From positions 124,001 through 188,000 of the forward strand of contig NZ_JAMXIC010000007.1 of assembly GCF_027587375.1 (NCBI RefSeq): DNA of 64,000 nucleotides, given 5' to 3'. This stretch comes from Arthrobacter sp. B2a2-09. GTDB taxonomy: Bacteria; Actinomycetota; Actinomycetes; Actinomycetales; Micrococcaceae. A model generated the notes under the pieces. It was not told the origin of the DNA, searched no databases, and saw nothing but the letters and a program-made list of their open reading frames with translations. Below are positions 25,245 through 32,158 of the stretch, piece after piece (position 1 is the stretch's first letter; each line of letters begins with the position of its first letter). The position numbers were made by a program, and so were the translations under genes.

Positions 25245-25943
25245 ATGTTTGAACACTCCAGATTTGAACACAAGGCCCAGCCTGACTGGGTGGCCGTCGA
25301 GGAATACTTGTCCACCGCCGTCGTCCGCCCGAACGCCGCACTCAAACACGCGGTGCAGTCCGCCCTCGACGCCGGGATGCCGCCCATCGAGGTTGCGCCC
25401 AATGCCGGCAAGCTGCTCAAGATGTTGGTTCAGGTGTCCGGGGCGCGGCGCGTGCTGGAAATCGGTACGTTGGCCGGCTTCAGCGCGATCTGGATGGCCC
25501 AGGGCCTGCCCGACGACGGCCGCCTCCTCACGTGCGAATACCTTCCGAAACACGCTGAGATCGCCAGGGCGAACGTGGACATGGCTGGAATCGGCCACAA
25601 GGTAGACATCCGGATCGGCCCGGCGTTGGAGACTCTTGCAGCGCTGGCCGAAGATCCTACGCGGGACGGGCCGTTCGACTTTGTCTTCATCGATGCCGAC
25701 AAGGAGAACGATTCCAACTACCTGGAATGGGCGATCCGGCTCGGGAAGCCGGGCACGGTGATCGTGATGGACAACGTCATCTGGGAAGGTGCCATCCTGG
25801 ATCCGTCCATGGACGAAGTGAACGCCCCCGGCATCGTGGGGGCGCTGGAGATGATGGGCAAGGACCCGCGCCTCGACGCAACGGCCATCCAAACAGTCGG
25901 ATCCAAGGGATGGGACGGCTTCGCGATAGCCCGGGTGGTGTGA
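25245..25943 (+). CDS. Class I SAM-dependent O-methyltransferase
   Basis: A 232-residue O-methyltransferase of the caffeoyl-CoA/catechol type. Motif I is VLEIGTLAGFSAIWMAQGL (around residue 70), the acidic loop is DFVFIDADKENDSNYLEW, and IVMDNVIWEGAILDP is the later metal-binding region. These enzymes methylate catechol-like or peptidyl substrates with a divalent cation. ATG 25245 (MFEHSRFEHKAQPDW) is chosen over 25218 because CAGACT lies 6 nt upstream of it, a leaderless-type arrangement. The stop overlaps the GTG of the acetyltransferase gene. Confidence 0.85.
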   Translation: MFEHSRFEHKAQPDWVAVEEYLSTAVVRPNAALKHAVQSALDAGMPPIEVAPNAGKLLKMLVQVSGARRVLEIGTLAGFSAIWMAQGLPDDGRLLTCEYLPKHAEIARANVDMAGIGHKVDIRIGPALETLAALAEDPTRDGPFDFVFIDADKENDSNYLEWAIRLGKPGTVIVMDNVIWEGAILDPSMDEVNAPGIVGALEMMGKDPRLDATAIQTVGSKGWDGFAIARVV

Positions 25944-26461
25944 CGTTAGGCTGTGCGCATGGAATTACCCTCCGCCCGGCAACGGTGGACGACGTTGAGT
26001 CCCTGACACGCATGCACTTGGCTGCCTGGCGGGAAAGCTACGGGCACCTCTTGCCCGAAGAGTTCTTCGCCTTCCGTGAGGCCACCATCAACACGCGGAT
26101 CGAGAGGCAGCGGGAAGCCTTGGCGGGCTCGTACAGGCCGATGCTCGCCCATGACGCCGAGGGCGCCTTAGTGGGCATCGCTTCTGCCGGTCAGGCCAGG
26201 GATGAGGACCGGCCCTGCGAGTTGGAATTGCAGATGATCTACACTTTGCGTCGCGTGCACGGCTCGGGCGTGGGGCAAGCATTGGTCGACGCCGTTATCG
26301 GCGACGCCGCCGCCTACCTCTGGGTGCTTGAAGACAATCCGCGTGCCCAGGCTTTCTATCGCAAGAATGGTTTCCAGGCCGACGGTACGCGCCAGCTATT
26401 GCCGCCGGACTGGCACGAACTGCCGGAGATCCGGATGGTGCGTGCCGCCGTCGGGGGCTGA
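25940..26461 (+). CDS. GNAT-family N-acetyltransferase
   Basis: A GNAT domain protein (about 173 residues from GTG 25940). ITLRPATVDDVESLTRMHLA is the usual first strand and helix, MIYTLRRVHGSGVGQALVDA contains the acetyl-CoA loop, and VLEDNPRAQAFYRKNGFQAD is the C-terminal signature. The start is uncertain. GTG 25940 overlaps the methyltransferase stop by 4 nt, but the conserved domain begins only 8 codons in and the nearby ATG 25959 is out of frame. The 3' end, including the stop, is duplicated in a 34-bp tandem repeat. Substrate is unknown. Confidence 0.82.
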   Translation: MTLGCAHGITLRPATVDDVESLTRMHLAAWRESYGHLLPEEFFAFREATINTRIERQREALAGSYRPMLAHDAEGALVGIASAGQARDEDRPCELELQMIYTLRRVHGSGVGQALVDAVIGDAAAYLWVLEDNPRAQAFYRKNGFQADGTRQLLPPDWHELPEIRMVRAAVGG

Positions 26462-26501
26462 CCGCAAGATGGTGCGTGCCGCCTTCGGGGGCTGACCGCA
26501 A
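26434..26501. repeat. 34-bp tandem duplication at the GNAT gene end
   Basis: The 34 bp from 26434 to 26467, covering the last codons and stop of the acetyltransferase gene, are repeated at 26468-26501 with one difference (G to T). Both copies begin GATGGTGCGTGCCGCC. The second copy is noncoding and ends 16 bp before the -10 of the next gene. Confidence 0.9.
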
Positions 26502-26516
26502 GGCACCGGCGTCAAC

Positions 26517-26552
26517 TAGGGTTGAAGCATGACCGGAAGAGGGCGACTGTAG
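26517..26552 (+). promoter_or_regulatory. Leaderless-type -10 with a 7-codon overlapping upstream frame
   Basis: TAGGGT (26517-26522) is followed by 6 nt and ATG 26529. That ATG opens a frame of seven codons (MTGRGRL) ending in TAG at 26550-26552, whose last base is the first of GTG 26552, the start of the spermidine-synthase-like gene. This fits a leaderless leader peptide coupled to the gene, but is inferred from pattern only. Confidence 0.4.
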
Positions 26553-27442
26553 TGGCGAAGCGTGGCAAGGGCAGGGGCGCCGGGCAAGCTGCCGGGGTCA
26601 TTGAAGTGCCCGCGGGCACGAAGCCGAACGGTCCCGTGGAGGGCGTCTACTACATCGACACCGGCGACTGTGAACTCGTTGCCGACCCGGACAACTCCAA
26701 CGGCTGGCTCCTGAGGATCAACGGGGTCATGAGCTCGCACATCGATGTGGCAGAGCCGTTGTTCCTGGACTTCGAGTACATGCGCTGGATTGCGGCGCTG
26801 GTGGAATCCAAATGGCTACCCGAGTCCAAGCCGAAGCTGCGCGCCCTGCATCTCGGCGGCGGAGCATGTTCCCTGGCACGGTACTTCCACGCCGCCTACC
26901 CGGACGCGCGCCAAGTGGTGGTGGAGCTCGACGGCAAGCTGGCCGAGTATGTGCGCGGCTGGTTCGACCTCCCCAAAGCCCCGCTGCTTCGCATCCGCGT
27001 GGGCGAAGCGAGGGAAGTCACGGAGAGCCTCACTCCGGACACCCGCGACCTCATCATCCGGGACGTCTTTGCCGGCGCTTTCACTCCGAGGGCGCTCACA
27101 ACCCGCGAATTCAACGATCACGCGCAGAGGGTGCTGGCGCCGGGCGGGCTCTATGTGGTGAATTCCGGAGATGCCCCGGATCTCAAGAACGCACGCGAAG
27201 ATGCAGCCACCATCGCAGACACCTTCGCGCACACCATGATCATTGCCGATCCGGCGATGCTCAAGGGCCGACGGTACGGAAACATGATCATGGCCGGCAG
27301 CCACGAGCCCTTCGGCGACGATCCCCAACTGGCCCGGAAGCTTCTCGGTGGGGCGGTTCCCGCGCATATCTGGAACGATGCCAAGGTCCGGGCATTCGCC
27401 GTCGGCGCCCAGATCCGGCACGACCCCAGGCCAGCCGCCTGA
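26552..27442 (+). CDS. Spermidine-synthase-like SAM-binding protein
   Basis: A 296-residue protein with the Rossmann methyltransferase core of spermidine/spermine synthase-like proteins. Motif I is ALHLGGGACSLARYFHAAYP, followed by the acidic VVVELDGKLAEYVR that holds the cosubstrate, and LIIRDVFAGAFTPRALTT later. The GTG 26552 start (MAKRGKGRGAG) has AGAGGG about 9 nt upstream. True spermidine synthases have a distinct aminopropyl-acceptor pocket, which I cannot confirm, so polyamine synthesis is not assured. Family members without known role are widespread in actinobacteria. A 12-bp stem with a CTTC loop follows the stop (27441-27468). Confidence 0.75.
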   Translation: MAKRGKGRGAGQAAGVIEVPAGTKPNGPVEGVYYIDTGDCELVADPDNSNGWLLRINGVMSSHIDVAEPLFLDFEYMRWIAALVESKWLPESKPKLRALHLGGGACSLARYFHAAYPDARQVVVELDGKLAEYVRGWFDLPKAPLLRIRVGEAREVTESLTPDTRDLIIRDVFAGAFTPRALTTREFNDHAQRVLAPGGLYVVNSGDAPDLKNAREDAATIADTFAHTMIIADPAMLKGRRYGNMIMAGSHEPFGDDPQLARKLLGGAVPAHIWNDAKVRAFAVGAQIRHDPRPAA

Positions 27443-27468
27443 CCCTCACTCACTTCTGAGCGAGGGTC
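27441..27468. terminator. Hairpin after the spermidine-synthase-like gene
   Basis: GACCCTCACTCA (27441-27452) and TGAGCGAGGGTC (27457-27468) form a 12-bp stem with one mismatch and a CTTC loop. The right arm is the start of the first unit of the 32-bp tandem array, so the hairpin and the array are joined. No T-run follows. Confidence 0.45.
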
Positions 27469-27690
27469 GCTTGGAAACCCGCGATATGTGAGCGAGGATC
27501 GCCTGGAAACGCGCGATATGTGAGCGAGGGTCGCTTGGAAACGCGCGATATGTGAGCGAGGGTCGCTTGGAAACGCGCGATATGTGAGCGAGGGTCGCTT
27601 GGAAACCCGCGATATGTGAGCGAGGGTCGCTTGGAAACGCGCGATATGTGAGCGAGGATCGCTTGGAAACCCGCGATATGTGAGCGGGCG
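27457..27690. repeat. 32-bp tandem repeat array, seven units plus a partial
   Basis: Seven contiguous 32-bp units start at 27457, 27489, 27521, 27553, 27585, 27617 and 27649, with a partial eighth at 27681. Each begins TGAGCGAGG and ends CGCGATATG. Units differ only at a few fixed positions (G/A at base 10, T/C at 15, G/C at 23). There are no spacers. The array fills the gap between convergent genes and its last bases reach the LysR gene stop at 27691. Confidence 0.95.
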
Positions 27691-28587
27691 TCAGCGGCGC
27701 GCCAGCAGCAGCTCGCGGTGGGCGGCAGTCTCCTCTTGCAGGGCGTGCACGACGGCGGCAACGGCGGGGCGGCGCATCGAGTCGGGCCGCAGGACCATCC
27801 AGTAGGGGAGCAGCTCCGCGAAATCCGAGGGCAGCAGCCGCACCAGGTCCGGGTGCCGGTCCGCCATGAAGCACGGCAGGAAGCCGATACCCGCCCCGGC
27901 ACGCGTCGCCTCCACGTGGACGAAGACGTTGGTGGAGCTCAAACCGTCGCGCATGGACGGAACCAGCCGGCGAGGGGCATCGAGATCGTCCACCTGCAGC
28001 ATGGAGTCCACGAAATAGACCAATTGATGCTGCGTCAGCTCCTCCACGGTGCCGGGTACGCCATGAAAAGCCAAGTACTCGCGAGAGGCATACATTCCCA
28101 GCATGTACTCGCCGAGCAGCACGGCCTCGGCCCGGTGCACCTGGGGTTCGCCCACCACAACTTCGACGTCCAGGCCGGAACGCTGCTGGAGCGCCCGGCG
28201 GGTCACGGTGATGATCTCCACCGTGAGCCCGGGATGCAATCGCCGCAAGCGTGCCACGGCGGGTGCCGCGATGTACGCGCTGAAACCGTCGGTTGCTGTC
28301 ATGCGTACGACGCCGGCAATGGGGTCCGGCGCGCGGTCTTCCGGTCCCAGCGTGCCTACCGCCGCTTCGATCCGCTCTGCCACGCCCACGGCCTCGGCGC
28401 CGAGCTCCGTGACTTCCCAACCGCCTGCCGTCCGCGCGAGGACCCGGCCGCCGAGCGCCTTCTCGAGCGCGGCGATCCTGCGGGAAACGGTGGTGTGGTT
28501 CAGTCCCAAGGCTTGGGCCGCCGTCGTGAACTTACCTGAGCGCGATACCGCGAGGAGGACCAGGAGGTCGTCGGGATTCGGATTCAT
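27691..28587 (-). CDS. LysR-family transcriptional regulator
   Basis: A 298-residue LysR regulator. ATG 28587 gives MNPNPDDLLVLLAVSRSGKF, and the HTH reads TTAAQALGLNHTTVSRRIAA, followed by the long linker helix. The remaining 210 residues form the periplasmic-binding-like effector domain. The divergent partner is the MHS transporter gene starting at 28717, with 3-hydroxybutyrate dehydrogenase next, so it probably activates that operon with the imported compound as effector. The effector domain lacks further landmarks. The stop adjoins the 32-bp repeat array. Confidence 0.88.
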   Translation of the reverse strand: MNPNPDDLLVLLAVSRSGKFTTAAQALGLNHTTVSRRIAALEKALGGRVLARTAGGWEVTELGAEAVGVAERIEAAVGTLGPEDRAPDPIAGVVRMTATDGFSAYIAAPAVARLRRLHPGLTVEIITVTRRALQQRSGLDVEVVVGEPQVHRAEAVLLGEYMLGMYASREYLAFHGVPGTVEELTQHQLVYFVDSMLQVDDLDAPRRLVPSMRDGLSSTNVFVHVEATRAGAGIGFLPCFMADRHPDLVRLLPSDFAELLPYWMVLRPDSMRRPAVAAVVHALQEETAAHRELLLARR

Positions 28588-28716
28588 ATCTGCAATTCTG
28601 CACACACTTGGTGCCATTTTGGCCATTGAAGCCCCAGTAATGTGCGGCAATACTCATTGGAGCATTTCGTGTTGTGAATCACAGCACGTGTCAGTGTGGA
28701 CACTAAGGAGATGGAC

Positions 28717-30111
28717 ATGAGCGTAGGACAACGCTCCGCAGCAGGCGCCGGCCAGCCCGTCGGGCACCCCGGCAGCAAAGGCGCAGGCCTCAAGAAGATC
28801 GTCGCCGCCTCGATGGTGGGCACCGTGGTGGAATGGTACGAATTCTTCCTCTACGCCACCGCCGCAACGCTGATTTTCGGCAAGTACTTCTTCCCGCCCA
28901 CGGGCAATGACCTTGACGGCATCATCCAGGCGTTCCTGACGTACGCGGTGGGCTTCGTGGCCAGGCCCCTGGGCGGCATCGTCTTCGGCCAGATCGGCGA
29001 CAGGCTCGGCCGCAAACCCACCCTGCAGCTCACCATCGTGATTGTCGGCGTCTCCACCTTCCTTATGGGCTGCCTCCCCGGCTTCGCCGACCTCGGTTAC
29101 TGGGCGCCGGCCATGCTCGTGGCGCTCCGCTTCATCCAGGGCTTCGCACTGGGCGGCGAATGGGGCGGCGCGGTGCTGCTGGTGGCAGAACACAGCCCCA
29201 AGGAGTCCCGTGGATTCTGGTCAAGCTGGCCGCAGGCCGCGGTTCCCGTCGGCAACCTCCTGGCCACGCTGGTCCTCTTCATCATGTCCACCACCCTCAG
29301 CAGCGCAGCCTTCCTCGGCTGGGGATGGCGCGTGGCCTTCTGGCTCTCCGCGGTGATCGTCTTCGTTGGCTACTACATCCGCACCCACGTGACCGAGGCC
29401 CCGATCTTCCTTGAGGCAAAGGCCCAGGTGGAGAAGGAACAAGCCGTGAGCTACGGCGTCGGCGAGGTCATCCGCAAGTACCCCAAGGGCATCCTCCAGG
29501 CCATGGGACTGAGGCTCGCCGAGAACATCATGTACTACCTCGTGGTGAGCTTCTCCATCGTGTACCTCAAGAGCGTGGACAAGTACGATACCTCCTCCTT
29601 GCTGCTCGCCCTGCTGATCGCACACGTTGTCCACTTCATCGTCATCCCGCAGCTGGGCCGGCTGGCAGATACCTGGGGGCGCAAGCCGGTTTACCTGATC
29701 GGCGCCATAAGCGGTGCCACCTGGCCGTTCTTCGCCTTCCCCATGTTCGACACCAAGAACCCCGTGGTAATCGTTGCCGCCGTGACCGTCGGCCTCTGCC
29801 TGCACGCCTTCATGTACGCCGGGCAGCCGGCCATCATGACCGAGCTCTTCCCCACCCGCATGCGCTACTCGGGCGTCTCCCTTGGCTCGCAGGTCACCTC
29901 GATCTTCGCCGGTTCGCTCGCCCCGCTGCTGGCCACCCAGTGGCTCAAGGACACCGGATCCTGGATGCCCACCGCCATCTACCTGGTCATCGCTTGCGCC
30001 ATCACCGCCGTCGTTGTCTTGACGCTCAAGGAGACCCGCGGGGTGGCGCTGGAAGACGTTGACGACGCCGACGCCGTTCGCCACGGCCTCCCCATGGGTG
30101 CCCGCGCATGA
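28717..30111 (+). CDS. MHS-family MFS transporter
   Basis: A 464-residue MFS transporter of the metabolite:H+ symporter (MHS) subfamily. The first helix region VGTVVEWYEFFLYATAATLI and the motif GFVARPLGGIVFGQIGDRLG with GRKPTL are characteristic. About twelve membrane helices are present. ATG 28717 is chosen because AAGGAG (28705-28710) lies 6 nt upstream. MHS members import carboxylates such as citrate, alpha-ketoglutarate, shikimate or betaine. The next gene overlaps by 4 nt and encodes a 3-hydroxybutyrate dehydrogenase-like enzyme, so 3-hydroxybutyrate is a reasonable guess for the cargo. Confidence 0.87.
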   Translation: MSVGQRSAAGAGQPVGHPGSKGAGLKKIVAASMVGTVVEWYEFFLYATAATLIFGKYFFPPTGNDLDGIIQAFLTYAVGFVARPLGGIVFGQIGDRLGRKPTLQLTIVIVGVSTFLMGCLPGFADLGYWAPAMLVALRFIQGFALGGEWGGAVLLVAEHSPKESRGFWSSWPQAAVPVGNLLATLVLFIMSTTLSSAAFLGWGWRVAFWLSAVIVFVGYYIRTHVTEAPIFLEAKAQVEKEQAVSYGVGEVIRKYPKGILQAMGLRLAENIMYYLVVSFSIVYLKSVDKYDTSSLLLALLIAHVVHFIVIPQLGRLADTWGRKPVYLIGAISGATWPFFAFPMFDTKNPVVIVAAVTVGLCLHAFMYAGQPAIMTELFPTRMRYSGVSLGSQVTSIFAGSLAPLLATQWLKDTGSWMPTAIYLVIACAITAVVVLTLKETRGVALEDVDDADAVRHGLPMGARA

Positions 30112-30851
30112 CCCTGGAGGGCCGCAAGGCCCTGGTCACCGGCGGGGCGAGCGGCATCGGGGCAGCATGTGCCACGGCCCTCGCCGCGCGGGGCGCGAAA
30201 GTTGTGGTAGCCGACGTCGACGCCGCCGGAGCCGCGGCGCTCGCCGACAAGCTCGGCGGCACCGCCTGGGCCGTCGACTTGCTCGACACAGAGGCGCTCG
30301 CCGGACTCAGCCTGGATTGCGACATCCTCGTCAACAATGCCGGCGTCCAGAAGGTTGCTCCCATCGAGGAGTTCGAACCGGCGGATTTCCGCCGCATCCT
30401 GGCCCTCATGCTCGAAGCCCCTTTCCTGCTCATCCGGGCCGCACTCCCGCACATGTACGCCAACGGATTCGGCCGGATCATCAACATCTCCTCGGTCCAC
30501 GGGCTGCGGGCGTCGGCGTTCAAGAGCGCGTATGTCTCGGCCAAGCATGGGCTCGAGGGGCTCAGCAAAGTGACGGCCCTCGAGGGTGGCCAGCACGGGG
30601 TCACCTCAAATTGCATCAATCCGGGGTACGTGCGTACGCCCCTCGTCGAGAAGCAGATCGCGGACCAGGCGCTGCTGCACGGCATCCCTGAATCCGAGGT
30701 CCTGGCGAAGGTCATGCTGACGGAGTCCGCGGTGAAGCGCCTTGTGGAGCCGGAGGAAGTAGCTTCCCTGGCCGCGTGGATAGCGTCCGACGACGCCGGC
30801 ATGGTCACCGGGGCCAGCTACACGATGGATGGGGGCTGGTCCGCCCGCTGA
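30108..30851 (+). CDS. 3-hydroxybutyrate dehydrogenase-like SDR
   Basis: A 247-residue classical short-chain dehydrogenase. The cofactor loop is ALVTGGASGIGAACATAL, NNAGVQKVAPIEEF follows the central strand, the serine lies in RIINISSVHGLRASAFK and the Tyr/Lys pair in YVSAKHGLEGLSKVTALE. The VQKVAPIEEF, SSVHG and CINPGYVRTPLVEKQI segments closely resemble known 3-hydroxybutyrate dehydrogenases, which oxidise 3-hydroxybutyrate to acetoacetate with NAD. The start overlaps the transporter stop by 4 nt (ATGA). The pair would allow uptake and first oxidation of 3-hydroxybutyrate or a related hydroxy acid. Confidence 0.82.
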   Translation: MTLEGRKALVTGGASGIGAACATALAARGAKVVVADVDAAGAAALADKLGGTAWAVDLLDTEALAGLSLDCDILVNNAGVQKVAPIEEFEPADFRRILALMLEAPFLLIRAALPHMYANGFGRIINISSVHGLRASAFKSAYVSAKHGLEGLSKVTALEGGQHGVTSNCINPGYVRTPLVEKQIADQALLHGIPESEVLAKVMLTESAVKRLVEPEEVASLAAWIASDDAGMVTGASYTMDGGWSAR

Positions 30852-30896
30852 ACCACCCCTCGATGTCGTAGGCTGGTGCGCACGAGGGGAGCGAAT

Positions 30897-32039
30897 ATGG
30901 GTCTCGATCCGGTCAGCTTGAAGATAGCTCTGGGCGTTGTCGCGTCTACCCTTTGCCTGCTGTTCTTCGGATCGTTTCGCCGGACCCGTTCCGCGTACAG
31001 CGGCTGGTGGTGCCTCGCCCTCGTTTTCCTGCTCGCGGGAAATATGGCGTACCTGCTCGCCGGGACTTCCCAGCAAATCTGGGCGGGTCCCCTCGGCAAC
31101 GCTTTGCTGGTGGCAGGGGCGTTCAGCGTGTGGGCGGGCTCGCGTTCTTTGCGGTTGCTTCCGACGCCGCGATGGCAGCTCCTCGCCGGACCCATCGGAA
31201 CCGCTGTGGCCGCCACGCTGGAGGATCCGGCCACGAACGTGTGGTCCGGAGGCTTGGTCTATTTGGCCATGATGTCTTTGGGCATGGCTTTGGCAACAGT
31301 TGAACTTTGGCGGTTGAAGCCCAGCGTTTCACAAGCCCACCGCTCCTTGGCGCTCGCCGCCGGAGTACTGGCGTCATTCTTTTTCGGCCGGGGGATCGCC
31401 TACCTCGTGGAAGGACCCGACGGGCCGGACTTCGGTACCTATCTCAGCTCGGCGACCACCAGCGTGGTCACCATCGTGCTTCTCGTCACCGTGTCCTTCA
31501 GCATGACGGCGCTGAGCAATGAGCAGCTCATCAACGGGCTCAACGAACGCGCCACCCGGGACGGCCTGACGGGGCTCCTCAACCGCACTGCCTTCATGGA
31601 GTTGGCCACCCAGGAAATCGGCAGGCTGCACTCTGCGGGATCGATCTCCACGTTGATCCTCGCGGACCTCGACCATTTCAAGGCCCTCAACGACAACCAT
31701 GGCCACGCCGCGGGCGACACCGCCATCCAGGCCTTCGCCGCCGCGTGCCAGGCCTCGGTCCGCCACACAGACCTCGTCGGGAGGTATGGCGGGGAGGAAT
31801 TCACCATCCTGCTGCCAGGGGCCGACGTGGAGGGTGCCGAAATCATTGCCAACGAAATCAGCCGCCGTTTGGCCTCGGCAAAAACGCCGGACGGCATCAC
31901 CTTCCCTACGGTGAGCTATGGCATCGCCCCCAGCACCCTCGCCCACGCCGAAGTAGCCCACATGATCGTGGCCGCGGACAAAGCCCTCTACGAGGCCAAG
32001 TCCCTCGGACGGAACCGCGCGGTCTGCGCAACTTCCTGA
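30897..32039 (+). CDS. Membrane-bound diguanylate cyclase (GGDEF)
   Basis: A 380-residue protein with about six hydrophobic helices in the first 205 residues, then a GGDEF domain. The active-site motif is present as GGEEF in VGRYGGEEFTILLPGAD. An RxxD inhibitory site (RHTD) lies exactly five residues before it, so product feedback inhibition is expected. The domain entry ATRDGLTGLLNRTAFMELA and the LADLDHFKALNDNHGHAAGD region carry the metal and GTP ligands. ATG 30897 has GAGGGGAG about 6 nt upstream. It makes cyclic di-GMP in response to an unknown membrane signal. It is a single gene. Confidence 0.9.
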   Translation: MGLDPVSLKIALGVVASTLCLLFFGSFRRTRSAYSGWWCLALVFLLAGNMAYLLAGTSQQIWAGPLGNALLVAGAFSVWAGSRSLRLLPTPRWQLLAGPIGTAVAATLEDPATNVWSGGLVYLAMMSLGMALATVELWRLKPSVSQAHRSLALAAGVLASFFFGRGIAYLVEGPDGPDFGTYLSSATTSVVTIVLLVTVSFSMTALSNEQLINGLNERATRDGLTGLLNRTAFMELATQEIGRLHSAGSISTLILADLDHFKALNDNHGHAAGDTAIQAFAAACQASVRHTDLVGRYGGEEFTILLPGADVEGAEIIANEISRRLASAKTPDGITFPTVSYGIAPSTLAHAEVAHMIVAADKALYEAKSLGRNRAVCATS

Positions 32040-32079
32040 CCGCCGTCGTGCGCGTTAACTGTCCGCAAAAACAATCTGC

Positions 32080-32137
32080 TTAAACGCTTGATCAAAAGTG
32101 TGACCTCGGTTACGCTTGCAGTGATCAAACGCTTTAG
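32080..32137 (+). promoter_or_regulatory. GH32-ABC operon promoter with two LacI-type operators
   Basis: The -35 TTGATC (32088-32093), 17 bp spacer and -10 TACGCT (32111-32116) form a good promoter. Operator 1, TTAAACGCTTGATC (32080-32093), overlaps the -35. Operator 2, TGATCAAACGCTTTAGC (32121-32137), lies at or just past the expected start point. Both contain AAACGCTT, 45 bp apart, so a LacI-family repressor encoded at 36844 could bind both. Confidence 0.65.
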
Positions 32138-32158
32138 CAGAAATGGACATCAACGCCG

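Noticed and set aside
25959..25961. ATG 25959 as acetyltransferase start
   Set aside because: It is out of frame with the conserved GNAT domain and stops after 15 codons.
26529..26531. ATG 26529 as start of the spermidine-synthase-like gene
   Set aside because: Its frame stops after 7 codons. The domain starts in the frame of GTG 26552.
27457..27690. Tandem array as a CRISPR
   Set aside because: Units are contiguous with no unique spacers, and no cas genes are present.
27446..28420. 324-codon minus-strand frame through the 32-bp repeats and LysR gene
   Set aside because: It is a shadow of the LysR frame joined to the repeat array. The conserved LysR protein ends at 27691 in another frame.
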